Shown here piece by piece: positions 14,465-24,657 of a DNA stretch of 64,000 nucleotides. Position numbers and translations under genes: made by a program. The notes beneath the pieces are model-generated. The model worked only from the letters and a program-made list of their open reading frames with translations. It was not told the origin of the DNA and did no database searches. Location: positions 3,224,001 to 3,288,000 of the forward strand of contig NZ_OU659204.1 in assembly GCF_915403165.1 (NCBI RefSeq), in the 5' to 3' direction. The stretch is from Providencia alcalifaciens (GTDB lineage Bacteria; Pseudomonadota; Gammaproteobacteria; Enterobacterales; Enterobacteriaceae). The number at the start of each line of letters is the position of its first letter. Positions within the stretch are counted from its first letter, which is position 1.

Positions 14465-15535
14465 TCAATGACCTATCGTTCTCGCGTTCGGTATGATGTG
14501 AAACCAATAGTTATCAGGCACCGGGCTATCCCAAACGCCCATGTAAGCTGCAACTGCGATAGTGGCGAATAAAATACCTAGGGTCAAAATGGCCATCATC
14601 ATTCCCGATAAGGGTATTTGGCGTTTTTTAGTCGGTGCTTGTAATGAGAAAGCCAAAGTTGACGCCACTGGGCAAGATTCAATGCACGTCATACATCCTG
14701 TACATTCCACCGTTCTAACCTTAATTAACTTATCAACTGGAATGCGTGACGGGCAAATTTTGGCACATTTTCCGCAATCAATGCAGCTTTCGACATTACG
14801 GCGAATTTTAACGGGTGAGAATAGGGAGAATATCCCTAGTAATGCGCCATAAGGGCAAAGATAACGACACCATGCGTTACGAATAAACAGGCTAGCGACG
14901 ACAAGAACAGAAACCGTGATGAGTGAGGCGCTACTAATATGGCGAAAGAAATCCAGCATTTTGACATCAATGATGATCCCATAAGGCGACATCATAAAGT
15001 ATTGGATCATTTGCGCAGGCATGGAGAGCGAGATATAGAGGAAAAAGGCTAATAGTAGGTATTTTAATCCTCTTAAAGGAATATCGAGCCATTTAGGTAC
15101 GTTGATTTGAAAATGAAACAGTTTCTGACCTATTTTCCCGATGTATTCCGATATTGTGCCTATCGGGCACAGCCATGAGCAAAAGGATTTTTTCAGTAAT
15201 AAACTGATGATAATAAAGGAAGCCAAGAGAAACATTGATGCGGCATGAATGGGAGGTAGCCCCCCTGTTTCGATGGCGTATTTTAAGTTCATTAATCCCG
15301 CGATGGGCAGCCAGCCTTCAATGCCTCCCGGACGTGGAAGATACAGCGTCGCACCGCCCGTTTCGTAATAGCGCACCCAGTAATAGAAGGTAATGCCGAT
15401 ATAAATGTTGATCGCTAAAAGCGTGATTTGCACGACTTTCCGCCATGTCGAGGCGTTACGCCAATCATTCCAAGGGAGTTTTCCACCAATTGTGCCAGGA
15501 CGACGTGGGTATCGTACTGAGGGTTTCTTTGCCAT
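14465..15535 (-). CDS. yccM: YccM, polyferredoxin-type membrane iron-sulfur protein
   Basis: This 356-residue membrane protein is close to E. coli YccM over the full length. It has about six transmembrane segments, two cytosolic CxxxCP motifs (FCSWLCPIGT and WCRYLCPYGA), and a ferredoxin-like insert with CIDCGKCAKICP and CTGCMTCIESCP. These give two [4Fe-4S] clusters. The layout is shared with NapH and the C-terminal part of NosR, which pass electrons from the quinol pool towards periplasmic reductases. The electron acceptor of YccM is not known, and no reductase gene lies beside it here. It stands alone, convergent with the catabolic cluster. Confidence 0.93.
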   Translation of the reverse strand: MAKKPSVRYPRRPGTIGGKLPWNDWRNASTWRKVVQITLLAINIYIGITFYYWVRYYETGGATLYLPRPGGIEGWLPIAGLMNLKYAIETGGLPPIHAASMFLLASFIIISLLLKKSFCSWLCPIGTISEYIGKIGQKLFHFQINVPKWLDIPLRGLKYLLLAFFLYISLSMPAQMIQYFMMSPYGIIIDVKMLDFFRHISSASLITVSVLVVASLFIRNAWCRYLCPYGALLGIFSLFSPVKIRRNVESCIDCGKCAKICPSRIPVDKLIKVRTVECTGCMTCIESCPVASTLAFSLQAPTKKRQIPLSGMMMAILTLGILFATIAVAAYMGVWDSPVPDNYWFHIIPNARTIGH

Positions 15536-15705
15536 GTCCGCCTATCTCTTTAACATGCATTTTAAATACCATTATTGTATTTAAGTCCCCAGCACTCGTA
15601 TTGATTTGCATCACTGCCTTGCGATGTTGACGGTGGATATGGCGTATTGATAGGAAGATAAGTAAATAGAAGGTAGTAAATGGAAGTTAGCAAACTCAGA
15701 TTTTT

Positions 15706-15830
15706 TCTAAAGAGTTAGTGTAGTCACAAGGCAGCAAAATGTGGACAACGCGGGGAGCATACATAAGTATGTGACTCATGTGGCTGAATGAAGCTAACGC
15801 CGTTACACCACTAAATATGACGAAAAAATT
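15706..15830 (+). repeat. ERIC element, diverged copy, tandem with the next
   Basis: It begins TCTAAAGAGTTAGTGTAG, has the core GGGGAGCATACATAAGTATG then TGACTCATG, and ends ACTAAATATGACGAAAAAAT. Both ends are more worn than in the neighbouring copy. It sits in the yccM-rnpB interval. Confidence 0.85.
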
Positions 15831-15833
15831 TTT

Positions 15834-15956
15834 TCTAAATAATTCGAGGTGTGCCAAGGCGGCAAAATGAGGAAATCCCTAGGAGCATACACAAGTATGT
15901 GACTAGGGTTGACGAGTGAAGCCAACGCAGTCACAACTTGAAGTATGACGAAAAAA
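15834..15956 (+). repeat. ERIC element abutting the 3' end of rnpB
   Basis: It begins TCTAAATAATTCGAGGTG, has the core CCCTAGGAGCATACACAAGT then ATGTGACTAGGG, and ends CAACTTGAAGTATGACG. The six A at its right edge are the T-tract that follows rnpB on the other strand. It lies 3 bases from the mature RNA end, so the repeat directly borders or forms part of the rnpB termination region. Confidence 0.9.
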
Positions 15957-15958
15957 TT

Positions 15959-16328
<370 letters not shown>

Positions 16329-16335
16329 GCGGCGA

Positions 16336-16364
16336 ATTATAGGCACTTTACGCTAGCTTGTACA
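16336..16364 (-). promoter_or_regulatory. rnpB promoter
   Basis: A perfect -10 TATAAT (16336-16341 on the minus strand) lies 7 bases before the RNA 5' end. A -35-like TGTACA lies at 16359-16364 with a 17-base spacer. The GC-rich stretch CGCCGCG between -10 and start is typical of stringently controlled stable-RNA promoters. Confidence 0.8.
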
Positions 16365-16411
16365 GACTCAATGGCAGGCAAATTACGTCAAAGCTTGCAC
16401 TTGGACAAAAA

Positions 16412-17284
16412 TCACTCGCCGTCTTGTTGGTCTAGCATCAGTTTATATAACTGGTTTTTCTTCAGGCCATAAATTTCTGCGGTGATCGCGGCCGCTTTTT
16501 TTGGTGGTAACTCTTTTTGCAGTAAACCCAACGTACGAATAACATCTGGCGTAATTGCCGATTCATCCGTTTGTGGCTTATACCCTTCTACAATTAGCAC
16601 CATTTCACCGCGATGACGGTTTTCATCTTCTTTTACCCATTCGAGTAATTCACCAACTGGACGCCCTTCAATCGATTCCCATGTTTTGGTCAATTCTCGG
16701 GCTAAAACCACACGGCGCTCAGGACCCCACACTTCCACCATGTCTGCTAAACTGTCTAACAAGCGATGAGTGGATTCATAAAAAATAAGTGTTCGAGTCT
16801 CTTGTTCTAAGGATTGCAAAACATCTTTGCGTCCCTTAGTTTTCGCGGGTAAGAATCCTTCATAACAGAAACGGTCTGAAGGTAAACCCGCTGCTGACAA
16901 GGCGGTGATAGCCGCACAAGCGCCCGGTAATGGGACAACACGGATCCCCGCTTCACGGCAGCGATTGACTAAGTGATAGCCAGGATCATTAATTAAAGGT
17001 GTACCTGCATCCGAGACTAATGCGATACTATCCCCTTGTTGAAGCTTGCTAATTAATTGATCTGCTTTTTGCTGCTCGTTATGATCATGTAGCGCAAACA
17101 TGCGCGCATTGATGGCAAAATTCTGTAAGAGAATGCCTGAGTGCCTTGTGTCTTCCGCAGCAATTAGGTCAACATGTTTAAGCACATCTAACGCGCGTTG
17201 CGTGATATCTCCCATGTTACCAATTGGGGTTGGCACGATGTACAGCGTAGATGCCATAACCACTGCTTGATTAGGTTGATTCAT
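16412..17284 (-). CDS. rsmI: 16S rRNA (cytidine-1402-2'-O)-methyltransferase RsmI
   Basis: This 290-residue protein matches E. coli RsmI (YraL). The tetrapyrrole-methylase fold has [15 protein letters not shown] at the start, [23 protein letters not shown] and the SAM-binding loop [13 protein letters not shown]. RsmI adds the 2'-O-methyl group to C1402 in the ribosomal P-site, next to the RsmH modification. It is transcribed away from lpoA, with only 61 bases between the two starts, so their promoters share this space. A second in-frame ATG (MASTLYIVP) could also serve as start; the longer form fits the E. coli length better. Confidence 0.95.
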   Translation of the reverse strand: MNQPNQAVVMASTLYIVPTPIGNMGDITQRALDVLKHVDLIAAEDTRHSGILLQNFAINARMFALHDHNEQQKADQLISKLQQGDSIALVSDAGTPLINDPGYHLVNRCREAGIRVVPLPGACAAITALSAAGLPSDRFCYEGFLPAKTKGRKDVLQSLEQETRTLIFYESTHRLLDSLADMVEVWGPERRVVLARELTKTWESIEGRPVGELLEWVKEDENRHRGEMVLIVEGYKPQTDESAITPDVIRTLGLLQKELPPKKAAAITAEIYGLKKNQLYKLMLDQQDGE

Positions 17285-17345
17285 TGTTTCATCCGAATAG
17301 CCGGTTTAAAATTAAGCAATTGAAAAATACACCATTGGATACAGT

Positions 17346-19025
17346 ATGCGTCCTTCAATTTTTTTGCATTTGAAAAAAAGATTAATCTGCACTGCGATGT
17401 TGTCCACGTTGGCATTAACAGGGTGCCAAATCGAATCATCGACAACCTCGACAACAACCCAGCAGCCTAGCGTTTCTGATGCCAGCCATTACCAATCCGT
17501 TATCGATGCCGCTCAAGGCAAACCATCAATGGATGTCCTGCGTGCTTTTATCAGCCAAGAGCCTCTGCTAACCGATCCTGCACAACATCAGGCGAATATT
17601 GATTCTCTGTGGCAGATGTTAACACAGATGAAGCCAGAACAGATTCAAGGAATCGAAGCTAACGAAAATATTCTACTGGGCTGGGTCGACCTTCTGGATA
17701 TCTACCAAAATAATAAAGATGACCCAGAGGCACTACGTACTGGCATCGAAGACTGGAAAACTCGCTACCCACATAATCCGGGTGCCAAAAATCTGCCAAG
17801 CGCATTAGTTCAAGGGACAGTCACCAAAGTCGGTGCGAATCCACGTATTGCGCTATTTTTACCGATGAGCGGGCAAGGCCAAGTCTTTGGTCAAGCCATC
17901 ATGCAAGGCTTCCTTGATGCACAAAAAGGTTTACCTTCAGGCCCTGCATCCCAAGCTGCCGCAGCACCGACTGCGCCACAAAGCTCCGGTAATAATGTGC
18001 TAGACCAGATTTACCAAGAAGTGGCTGCAACAGTTAATGAAAATGCCAATTCCGAAGTTGCTGCATCCAGCGTACGCATTGATGCAACGCCAACCAATAC
18101 CCAAAACGTTAAAGTCTTTGATACCCAAGGCAAAGCGATCCCTCAATTAGTCGCTCAAGCCACTTCTGAAGGGTATAACTTAATTGTTGGACCGCTACTG
18201 AAGCCAGAGGTGCAAGCTATTGCTCAAATGAATATGCCCGTCAATGTACTGGCACTGAATGAATTAGACGCTAACCAATTACAGCCGCGTGCAAATTTAT
18301 GTTATTTCTCTTTATCCCCTGAAGATGAAGCGAAAAATGCCGCTAACCAAATGAGATTAGACGGTAAGCAGATGCCGTTAGTGCTAGTACCTGCATCCCC
18401 ATTTGGGGATCGCATCGCAAAAGCATTTGCCGAAGAGTGGCAAGCAAAAGGCGGTGGTACTGCACTAATGCAAACATTTGGTTCTACTGCATCCTTAAAA
18501 GAGTCGATCAACCGTGGTCAAGGGATCCGCATGACGGGTACCCCAATCAGTGTCGGTACCCAAGGAATAGCTCCAACCAGTGGCAGTGTTGATGCAGTTT
18601 ATATCGTGGCAACACGCGACGAATTAACCCTCGTCAAACCGATGATCGATATGGCGATCAGTTCCCGTCAGCGCCCTGCTTTATATGCGAGTTCGCGCAG
18701 TAACCAAGGGAACTCAAATGCCGATTATCGTTTCGAAATGGAAGGCGTGAAATTCAGTGAAGTTCCATTACTTGCTGGTGCAAACAACAACCTACGCAAA
18801 CAAGCTCAAGGCAAAGTGAATAACGATTATTCGCTGTTCCGCCTGTATGCGATGGGTATTGATGCATGGTCACTGGCGAATAACTACGATAACCTGCAGC
18901 AACACAGTGACCAGTTCCGTGTTAACGGTGCATCCGGTACGTTAAGTGTGCATGATAACTGTGTTATTTATCGCGAATTACCGTGGCTGCAATTTAAGCA
19001 AGGGCAAGTAAAGCCTGCGCAATAA
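17346..19025 (+). CDS. lpoA: LpoA, outer-membrane lipoprotein activator of PBP1a
   Basis: This 559-residue protein carries a lipoprotein signal with lipobox LALTGC, Cys27. The N-terminal TPR-like domain (about 45-160) is followed by a periplasmic-binding-protein-like domain beginning IALFLPMSGQGQVFGQAI. LpoA spans the periplasm from the outer membrane and stimulates the transpeptidase activity of PBP1a. E. coli LpoA is longer (678) because of a low-complexity linker that is short here; an alanine/proline-rich remnant is visible around residues 198-215. The genes yraN, diaA and dolP follow in the usual order. Confidence 0.94.
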   Translation: MRPSIFLHLKKRLICTAMLSTLALTGCQIESSTTSTTTQQPSVSDASHYQSVIDAAQGKPSMDVLRAFISQEPLLTDPAQHQANIDSLWQMLTQMKPEQIQGIEANENILLGWVDLLDIYQNNKDDPEALRTGIEDWKTRYPHNPGAKNLPSALVQGTVTKVGANPRIALFLPMSGQGQVFGQAIMQGFLDAQKGLPSGPASQAAAAPTAPQSSGNNVLDQIYQEVAATVNENANSEVAASSVRIDATPTNTQNVKVFDTQGKAIPQLVAQATSEGYNLIVGPLLKPEVQAIAQMNMPVNVLALNELDANQLQPRANLCYFSLSPEDEAKNAANQMRLDGKQMPLVLVPASPFGDRIAKAFAEEWQAKGGGTALMQTFGSTASLKESINRGQGIRMTGTPISVGTQGIAPTSGSVDAVYIVATRDELTLVKPMIDMAISSRQRPALYASSRSNQGNSNADYRFEMEGVKFSEVPLLAGANNNLRKQAQGKVNNDYSLFRLYAMGIDAWSLANNYDNLQQHSDQFRVNGASGTLSVHDNCVIYRELPWLQFKQGQVKPAQ

Positions 19026-19073
19026 ATTAAACAAGGTCGCTTTATTATTGCCTATTTTTCAGACAAGGATGTC

Positions 19074-19460
19074 ATGAAAACCGTTAAAAAATCATTAAAA
19101 TGGTTGACTGGTCGATATTACGAAAACCAAGCGCTCTCCTATTTAAAGCAGCAAGGGCTCGCTTTTGTCGCACGCAATGTTCGAAATCGTGCAGGAGAAA
19201 TCGATTTGATCATGCGAGATAAATCAGGCTGGGTATTCGTAGAGGTTCGTTTTCGCAAGAATAGTGATTACGGAGACGCACTTTTATCAGTAAACTGGCA
19301 CAAACGCAGAAAAATATTGTCCACTGCACAATATTGGCTTGCTCAACGACAAGAAAGTTTTGAAACAACACCCTGCCGCTTTGATATCTGTGCAATCACC
19401 GGCAAGCAATTTCAGTGGATTCAAAACGCATTTAATCTTAGTGAACAGGAATATAAGTAA
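19074..19460 (+). CDS. yraN: YraN, UPF0102 nuclease-fold protein
   Basis: This 128-residue protein has the UPF0102 signature: RNRAGEIDLIMRD followed by VFVEVRFRKN. These match the D-(x)n-ExK-like active-site pattern of restriction-endonuclease-like folds, with Arg in the last position here. The cellular role is unknown; it may be a DNA-processing nuclease. It sits between lpoA and diaA, and diaA begins on the base after its stop codon. Confidence 0.9.
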   Translation: MKTVKKSLKWLTGRYYENQALSYLKQQGLAFVARNVRNRAGEIDLIMRDKSGWVFVEVRFRKNSDYGDALLSVNWHKRRKILSTAQYWLAQRQESFETTPCRFDICAITGKQFQWIQNAFNLSEQEYK

Positions 19461-20051
19461 GTGCTAGATAGAATAAAAGTTTGCTTTACTGAAAGCATCC
19501 AAACTCAAATTGCCGCAGCTGAAGCCCTGCCCGATGCAATTTCTCGTGCTGCAATGATGATGGTACAGTCACTGCTTAATGGTAATAAAATTTTGTGTTG
19601 TGGCAATGGCGCATCCGCAGCAACAGCACAGCGTTTTGCAGCGAGCATGATCCACCGTTTTGAAACCGAGCGCCCAAGTTTACCCGCTCTCGCGCTAAAT
19701 ACGGATAATACCGTGCTCACCGCGATTTCGGGAAGCAAGCAACCAACTGAAATTTATGCAAAACAAGTTCGAGCTCTGGGCCAGCATGGTGATGTATTAA
19801 TGGCCATCTCAACCCACGGTAACAGTGCCGATATTATTAAAGCCGTAGAAGCTGCAGTAACGCGCGATATGACTATCGTCGCACTCACTGGCTATGATGG
19901 CGGCGAATTAGCGGGTCTTTTAGGACCACAGGATGTTGAAATTCGCATTCCATCCCAGCATAGTGTCAGAATTCAAGAGGTACACTTACTCACAGTGAAT
20001 TGTCTGTGTGACCTTATCGATAACACGCTCTTTCCTCATCAGAACGACTAA
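19461..20051 (+). CDS. diaA: DiaA, DnaA initiator-associating protein
   Basis: This 196-residue SIS-domain protein is very close to E. coli DiaA, with [18 protein letters not shown] and [10 protein letters not shown] in the SIS fold. DiaA forms a tetramer that binds several DnaA molecules and promotes their assembly at oriC, so that initiation is timely and synchronous. The start is GTG at 19461, directly after the yraN stop. No other start fits, because the homologous sequence ([16 protein letters not shown]) begins at once. The start is thus probably coupled to yraN translation. Confidence 0.95.
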   Translation: MLDRIKVCFTESIQTQIAAAEALPDAISRAAMMMVQSLLNGNKILCCGNGASAATAQRFAASMIHRFETERPSLPALALNTDNTVLTAISGSKQPTEIYAKQVRALGQHGDVLMAISTHGNSADIIKAVEAAVTRDMTIVALTGYDGGELAGLLGPQDVEIRIPSQHSVRIQEVHLLTVNCLCDLIDNTLFPHQND

Positions 20052-20060
20052 GGAGACAAA

Positions 20061-20636
20061 ATGCGATTACTTCCGATTTTTGCCATAGCGTTTAGCGCGG
20101 TTCTTTTACAAGGCTGTATTGGTGCAGCTGTTGTGGGTACTGCTGCAGTAGCTACCAAAAGCGCTACAGACCCTCGTTCTGTTGGTCAGCAAGTTGATGA
20201 TGGCACATTAGAAGCCCGAGTCAGTGGCCAACTTAACAAAGACAAAGATATCACCAGCAAAGCCCGTATTATTGCAACGGCGTATAAAGGCAATGTCTTG
20301 TTAACGGGGCAATCTCCCGATATGTCATGGGCAGATAAAGCCAAACAAATCGCCAGTAACGTCGATGGTACAGAAAAAGTGTATAACGAGGTTCGACAAG
20401 GTCAGCCCGTTGATTTAGGTACCGCGTCAAAAGACACTTGGTTAACCACTAAAGTGAAATCTAAGATTTTAGCCAGTGACGAAGTGAAGTCAGGCAGCGT
20501 TAAAGTCATCACTGAGAATGGTGAAGTCTTCTTATTAGGCGTACTCACTCAGCAAGAAGGTGCTGCAGCTGCAAAAATTGCGAGTGAAACGGATGGCGTT
20601 CGTCGTGTAACGACTGCATTTACTTATCTCAATTGA
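20061..20636 (+). CDS. dolP: DolP, outer-membrane BON-domain lipoprotein
   Basis: This 191-residue lipoprotein (formerly YraP) has lipobox LLQGC, Cys19. It is followed by two BON domains (about 47-115 and 125-190), with VLLTGQSPDMSWADKAKQIA and EVFLLGVLTQQEGAAAAKIA. DolP binds anionic phospholipids at the outer membrane and division site and supports BAM function and envelope integrity. It starts 9 bases after diaA, with AAGGAGA as ribosome binding site. In E. coli it belongs to the sigma-E regulon; I could not confirm a sigma-E promoter here by eye. Confidence 0.95.
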   Translation: MRLLPIFAIAFSAVLLQGCIGAAVVGTAAVATKSATDPRSVGQQVDDGTLEARVSGQLNKDKDITSKARIIATAYKGNVLLTGQSPDMSWADKAKQIASNVDGTEKVYNEVRQGQPVDLGTASKDTWLTTKVKSKILASDEVKSGSVKVITENGEVFLLGVLTQQEGAAAAKIASETDGVRRVTTAFTYLN

Positions 20637-20668
20637 TTATAAATAGTAACCTATTGTTACAAAGAGCC

Positions 20669-20699
20669 AAGCCATGAAGTCAAATTCATGGCTTTTTTC
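20669..20699 (+). terminator. Terminator after dolP
   Basis: AAGCCATGAA and TTCATGGCTT are perfect inverted arms around a 6-base loop, followed by six T. It lies between dolP and the convergent mtgA. Confidence 0.88.
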
Positions 20700-21422
20700 T
20701 TATTCCTCACCTATACCGTTATTTTTCAGATAATTCCTATCTCCTAATAAGCTCATCTGATTAAGTATCCATGCTTGCCTTTTCAAAACATATGAAGATG
20801 GGTTTTTCACATGGAATCGATGAGGGTTAGGTAAAACAGCAGCTAAAAGTGCAGCTTCCTGCCGGGAAAGCTTGCTAGCAGGCTTATTGAAAAATTTATT
20901 TGCAGCCTCTTCAACACCAAAAACCCCCTCTCCAAACTCTGCAATGTTAAGATAAACAGTAATGATCCGAGTTTTTGACCACATTAACTCCATAACAGGA
21001 GTCATTGCTGTTTCAAGTCCTTTTCTTACCCAGCTTCGTCCATCCCATAACCATAAGTTTTTTACCGTTTGCTGAGAGATTGTTGAAGCCCCTCTAACTG
21101 TCTGTTTATTACTCGAATTATGTTTATATGCTCGCTCAATTGCATCAAGATCAAATCCCCAATGATGAGGAAAATTTTGATCTTCAGAAGCAATGACAGC
21201 GAGATAAAGATAGGGAGAAATCTGTTTTTCACTCACCCAAGTCGAATGAGAAACATAAGAAAAATTAAAGCTTACCCATGCGGAAAGCTGTCTTTCGACC
21301 ATCACTGCAGAAAAGGGAACAGGGATAAATTTGAAGATCACCACAGACACTAGCCAGAGGGCAAGTAATGAAAGTGTGATCTTCTTTAACCAATACCACA
21401 ACCGAGAAACAAACTTTTGCAT
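20700..21422 (-). CDS. mtgA: Monofunctional peptidoglycan glycosyltransferase MtgA
   Basis: This 240-residue protein has one N-terminal transmembrane anchor (about 14-33) and a GT51 domain. The catalytic motifs are visible: [14 protein letters not shown] with the catalytic glutamate, and [16 protein letters not shown]. It polymerises lipid II into glycan strands in the periplasm and lacks a transpeptidase domain. It lies 8 bases downstream of elbB in the arcB-elbB-mtgA order known from E. coli. Confidence 0.95.
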   Translation of the reverse strand: MQKFVSRLWYWLKKITLSLLALWLVSVVIFKFIPVPFSAVMVERQLSAWVSFNFSYVSHSTWVSEKQISPYLYLAVIASEDQNFPHHWGFDLDAIERAYKHNSSNKQTVRGASTISQQTVKNLWLWDGRSWVRKGLETAMTPVMELMWSKTRIITVYLNIAEFGEGVFGVEEAANKFFNKPASKLSRQEAALLAAVLPNPHRFHVKNPSSYVLKRQAWILNQMSLLGDRNYLKNNGIGEE

Positions 21423-21430
21423 TGAGTTAA

Positions 21431-22081
21431 TTACGCCATTTCTAATACTTTCTCAACCAGCTTATTGATACCTATATTTGCCTCAGCAATGGATTGAGCC
21501 AGCATATAAGCAGGTGTTGTAACAACTTTGTTATATTCATCAACCACAATGTTATCAACCGTGCAAACAACATGCTGCCCACCCATCTTTTCAATTTGGG
21601 CAATCGTTTCAGTATCATTGCCAATCGTCAATTTCACTGATGTATTTAACATCTTCGGTAGCATGACAGGAGCAATACACATCAGCCCTAGCGGCTTTTT
21701 CTGTTGGTGCATTGCCTGTACCAAACTTAATAGTTGTTTATTAATTTCACATTCGCTTCCTTTCACCGCAAAATCGCATAAATTTTTTGCGACACCAAAA
21801 CCACCAGGAATTATAAGGGCATCTAGCTTAGAGGCATCTGCTGATGACAAAGGCGCTATTTTCCCACGAGAAATACGTGCAGACTCTTCCATTTGGTTGC
21901 GTTTTTCTGTTTTTAATTCACCATTAACATGATTAATTACAGTAGCTTGATATTCATCTGGCGCATAAAAGTGAACTTTTGCGTTATTTTTACTTAAAGC
22001 AAGCATAGTTAATACTGATTCATGGATCTCGCTTCCATCAAAAACACCACAGCCACTTAAAATTACCGCAATTGATTTCAT
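21431..22081 (-). CDS. elbB: ElbB, DJ-1/PfpI-type glyoxalase
   Basis: This 216-residue protein begins [19 protein letters not shown]. It is a DJ-1-superfamily glutamine-amidotransferase-like protein with the nucleophile cysteine in [11 protein letters not shown]. coli ElbB has weak glyoxalase III activity and was once named an isoprenoid biosynthesis protein. I chose the ATG at 22081 rather than the longer in-frame start at 22129, because homologues begin here and GGACGA lies upstream. mtgA follows at 8 bases. Confidence 0.93.
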   Translation of the reverse strand: MKSIAVILSGCGVFDGSEIHESVLTMLALSKNNAKVHFYAPDEYQATVINHVNGELKTEKRNQMEESARISRGKIAPLSSADASKLDALIIPGGFGVAKNLCDFAVKGSECEINKQLLSLVQAMHQQKKPLGLMCIAPVMLPKMLNTSVKLTIGNDTETIAQIEKMGGQHVVCTVDNIVVDEYNKVVTTPAYMLAQSIAEANIGINKLVEKVLEMA

Positions 22082-22199
22082 ATCTTCGTCCTTTTGTAGT
22101 AAATTACTCCCCAGAGCGAAAGCAGACAAACATCAATCTTCATCACAGATTTTAATGAATCTTGTAACAGGTTCGATAAATTTTGGTATCTTGATAACG

Positions 22200-22320
22200 T
22201 CTGAGTCGTGACAAATGCATTTTAATGATTCGCCTAAGATAAAAATTATAAGCGAATCAATGATTTCCCTGGTGTTGGCGCAGTATTCGCGCACCCCAAC
22301 TTAGGTTGGGGTTATTTTTT
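22200..22320 (+). ncRNA. arcZ: ArcZ small regulatory RNA
   Basis: The 3' portion from 22262 (GATTTCCCTGGTGTTGGCGC, then AGTATTCGCGCACCCC) matches the processed ArcZ of E. coli, including the seed that pairs with rpoS, flhD and other mRNAs. It ends in a perfect hairpin (ACCCCAAC / GTTGGGGT) with a T-run. ArcZ is Hfq-dependent. It lies between arcB and elbB and is convergent to arcB, as in E. coli, and overlaps the last arcB codons on the opposite strand. In E. coli it is repressed by ArcA-P and in turn lowers arcB mRNA. The 5' part is not conserved by eye, so the start near 22200 is an estimate from the usual 121-nt length. Confidence 0.9.
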
Positions 22321-24657
22321 TGTGCGGCCATCCACCCAGTTTCTTAATGTTTCTATATCTGATTTCCAATCCTGCTTTAACTCATCAACCCACTCTTGCA
22401 CATTGTCCCACCATGCTGGTAATTCAGGGGATTGGATCTGCTGAGCAAGTTTCTGTAAATTTTTTAGTCCAATTGAACCTGCGGCACCTTTGATTTTGTG
22501 AGCTTCCTCAACAATTCCCTTCTGATCTTTAGCCACCATATTGGAATCGAGAATCGCTAAATAGCCTGGTAGCATTTTTTCAAATACTTCTAAGCCGTCA
22601 TAAATCAGTTTTGGTCCAACTAATTCAATGTATTGCTCTAACATTTCACAATCTAAAATTGACTCATCAACTTCAGCCATATCCACTTGCTCCTCATGCT
22701 TGTCATTTGAAGATGCATTTTCGCCCCAGAATTGCTCAATCACTTGAGTGAGCGCAGGAACCGATAATGGTTTGCTCAGAACACCATCCATCCCCGCATC
22801 GAAGTACTCTTTCTTGTCTTTGAGGACATTCGCAGTCAGAGCGATTAATGGTGGTAAATCATCCTTATCATACTGTTGTTTAAGCTGTTTAGAGATATCT
22901 AACCCCGTCATATCAGGAAGTTGGATATCCAGTAGAACTAAGTCATATTCCCCAGGTGCGAACATCTCTAACGCGTCTTTACCTGTCATTGCAACATCAA
23001 CCGTGTTACCAAGGTTTTCCAGCACAGAACACGCCACAACCACATTTAGTTCAATATCTTCTACTAGTAAGATATGGAGCGCTGGTAATGGATAATCATC
23101 TTCGTGCTGTTGCTGCTCTTCGATTTCAGCCTCAACCTCAGGGGCTATAATCGACAATGTAAATGTTGAACCATGCCCAATATCGCTTTCCACGCGGATA
23201 TCACCACCCATACTTTGTGCTAACCTACGGGATACAGAAAGCCCAATCCCCGTTCCCGTTGCAGGACGTCCACCGGCGGAGTCACGAACTTGATAATACA
23301 TAGCAAAGATTTTATCTAATTCATCTTTCGGAATACCGATGCCGCTATCTTTGACTTGGAAAAACAGCTTGTCATCCGCTTCACGCCAAATGCTTAATTT
23401 AACTTCACCTTTCTGAGTGAATTTCACCGCATTACCGATTAAGTTCCACAGAATTTGGCGTAAACGAGTTCCATCCGTCAGAATAGTTTTAGGTAAGCCA
23501 TGAGCGACATCCATGACAAACTTCAAACCTTTCGGCTGAACCAGTAGCCCGCTTAAGTTTTCTAAATCGTTCACAAATTCGGGCAATGTCACAGGCTGGT
23601 TATCCAATTGGACTTTGCGACGCTCGATTTTGTCCATTTCAATCACATCATTAAAAATATTGCCTAAGGTGACGGCACTGACGTGAATAGTTTTTAAATA
23701 GCTCGATTGTTCTTTGGTAAGCTTAGTATCCAGTAAAATGCGACTAAGCCCCACAATCCCATTAAGCGGCGTACGAAGCTCGTGGCTGATAGTAGAAATA
23801 AAGGTAGTCTTCTCTCTACTGGCGTTCTCTAACGCCTCCTGATAGCGCTTACGCTCGGTAATATCACGCCCGAACCCCATTAGCCCGTGACGCTTCCCTA
23901 CACGATCATAAAATGGCACTTTTCGCAGCTCAAAACAGGCTTTTCGCCCATCTGGGTAAACTAACCACTGTTCATAGGTTAATGCCACATTGTGTCTGAA
24001 AACTTTCTCATCCGTTTCCATCACTTTGGCGGCAATTTCTTCATCATAAATGTCCAGAGGCGTTAAACCGACTAGCTGTTTTTCACTCTTACCGGTGAGT
24101 AGCTCCATTGCTCGATTACAGCCAGAAAACTCATTATTTTCATTACGATAATAAACAAGGTCAGGGGAAGCATCGAGGAATGAACGCAGTAAAACAGATT
24201 GCTGTTCGAACTCAATTTGAGTCTGTTCGCGGTATTTCATTTCTTGTTTGAGTTGCTCTAACAACTCAAGATGAGCGCTTTCGGCTTTTTCACGCTCTAA
24301 AATTTCTAAGTTAAGTTGCTCAATATTGCCTTGAAGCTGAGTATTCAGTTCCGCATCACGCTTTCGCATCACTTCGAGTTTATCAACCATGCGCGTTAAA
24401 CGTTGACGGGACTCTTCTAATTGTTCTACCACCACCGAAAGAAAATAAACGGCTAATGGCGTAATAATTAAGCCAAAGAAAATGGAGCCGACCATATCGA
24501 GGCTATCGACTTGTCCTCGAAGAAAAATCGCTACCGCCATTTGCATTATCATGGCGAGCACAACTAACGCTGACGCGAGAAGCAAAGAGAAACGCACTAA
24601 GCCTAGCTTCATCATCAGGTCAACATAGTATTGTGCAAGACCGCGAAGTACTTTCAT
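22312..24657 (-). CDS. arcB: ArcB, hybrid sensor kinase for redox control
   Basis: This protein of about 781 residues has two transmembrane segments (about 21-50 and 55-78), a coiled-coil linker and a PAS domain. The redox cysteines Cys180 and Cys241 are both present. The kinase has His292 in ISHELRTPLNG, the receiver has Asp577 in LVLLDIQLPD, and the Hpt domain has His720 in AHKIKGAAGS. ArcB senses the quinone pool and phosphorylates ArcA to adapt respiration. I chose the ATG at 24657, 6 bases after AAGGGGTG, which places His292 and both cysteines at exactly the E. coli numbers; a GTG two codons earlier is less likely. It converges on ArcZ. Confidence 0.97.
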   Translation of the reverse strand: MKVLRGLAQYYVDLMMKLGLVRFSLLLASALVVLAMIMQMAVAIFLRGQVDSLDMVGSIFFGLIITPLAVYFLSVVVEQLEESRQRLTRMVDKLEVMRKRDAELNTQLQGNIEQLNLEILEREKAESAHLELLEQLKQEMKYREQTQIEFEQQSVLLRSFLDASPDLVYYRNENNEFSGCNRAMELLTGKSEKQLVGLTPLDIYDEEIAAKVMETDEKVFRHNVALTYEQWLVYPDGRKACFELRKVPFYDRVGKRHGLMGFGRDITERKRYQEALENASREKTTFISTISHELRTPLNGIVGLSRILLDTKLTKEQSSYLKTIHVSAVTLGNIFNDVIEMDKIERRKVQLDNQPVTLPEFVNDLENLSGLLVQPKGLKFVMDVAHGLPKTILTDGTRLRQILWNLIGNAVKFTQKGEVKLSIWREADDKLFFQVKDSGIGIPKDELDKIFAMYYQVRDSAGGRPATGTGIGLSVSRRLAQSMGGDIRVESDIGHGSTFTLSIIAPEVEAEIEEQQQHEDDYPLPALHILLVEDIELNVVVACSVLENLGNTVDVAMTGKDALEMFAPGEYDLVLLDIQLPDMTGLDISKQLKQQYDKDDLPPLIALTANVLKDKKEYFDAGMDGVLSKPLSVPALTQVIEQFWGENASSNDKHEEQVDMAEVDESILDCEMLEQYIELVGPKLIYDGLEVFEKMLPGYLAILDSNMVAKDQKGIVEEAHKIKGAAGSIGLKNLQKLAQQIQSPELPAWWDNVQEWVDELKQDWKSDIETLRNWVDGRTKK

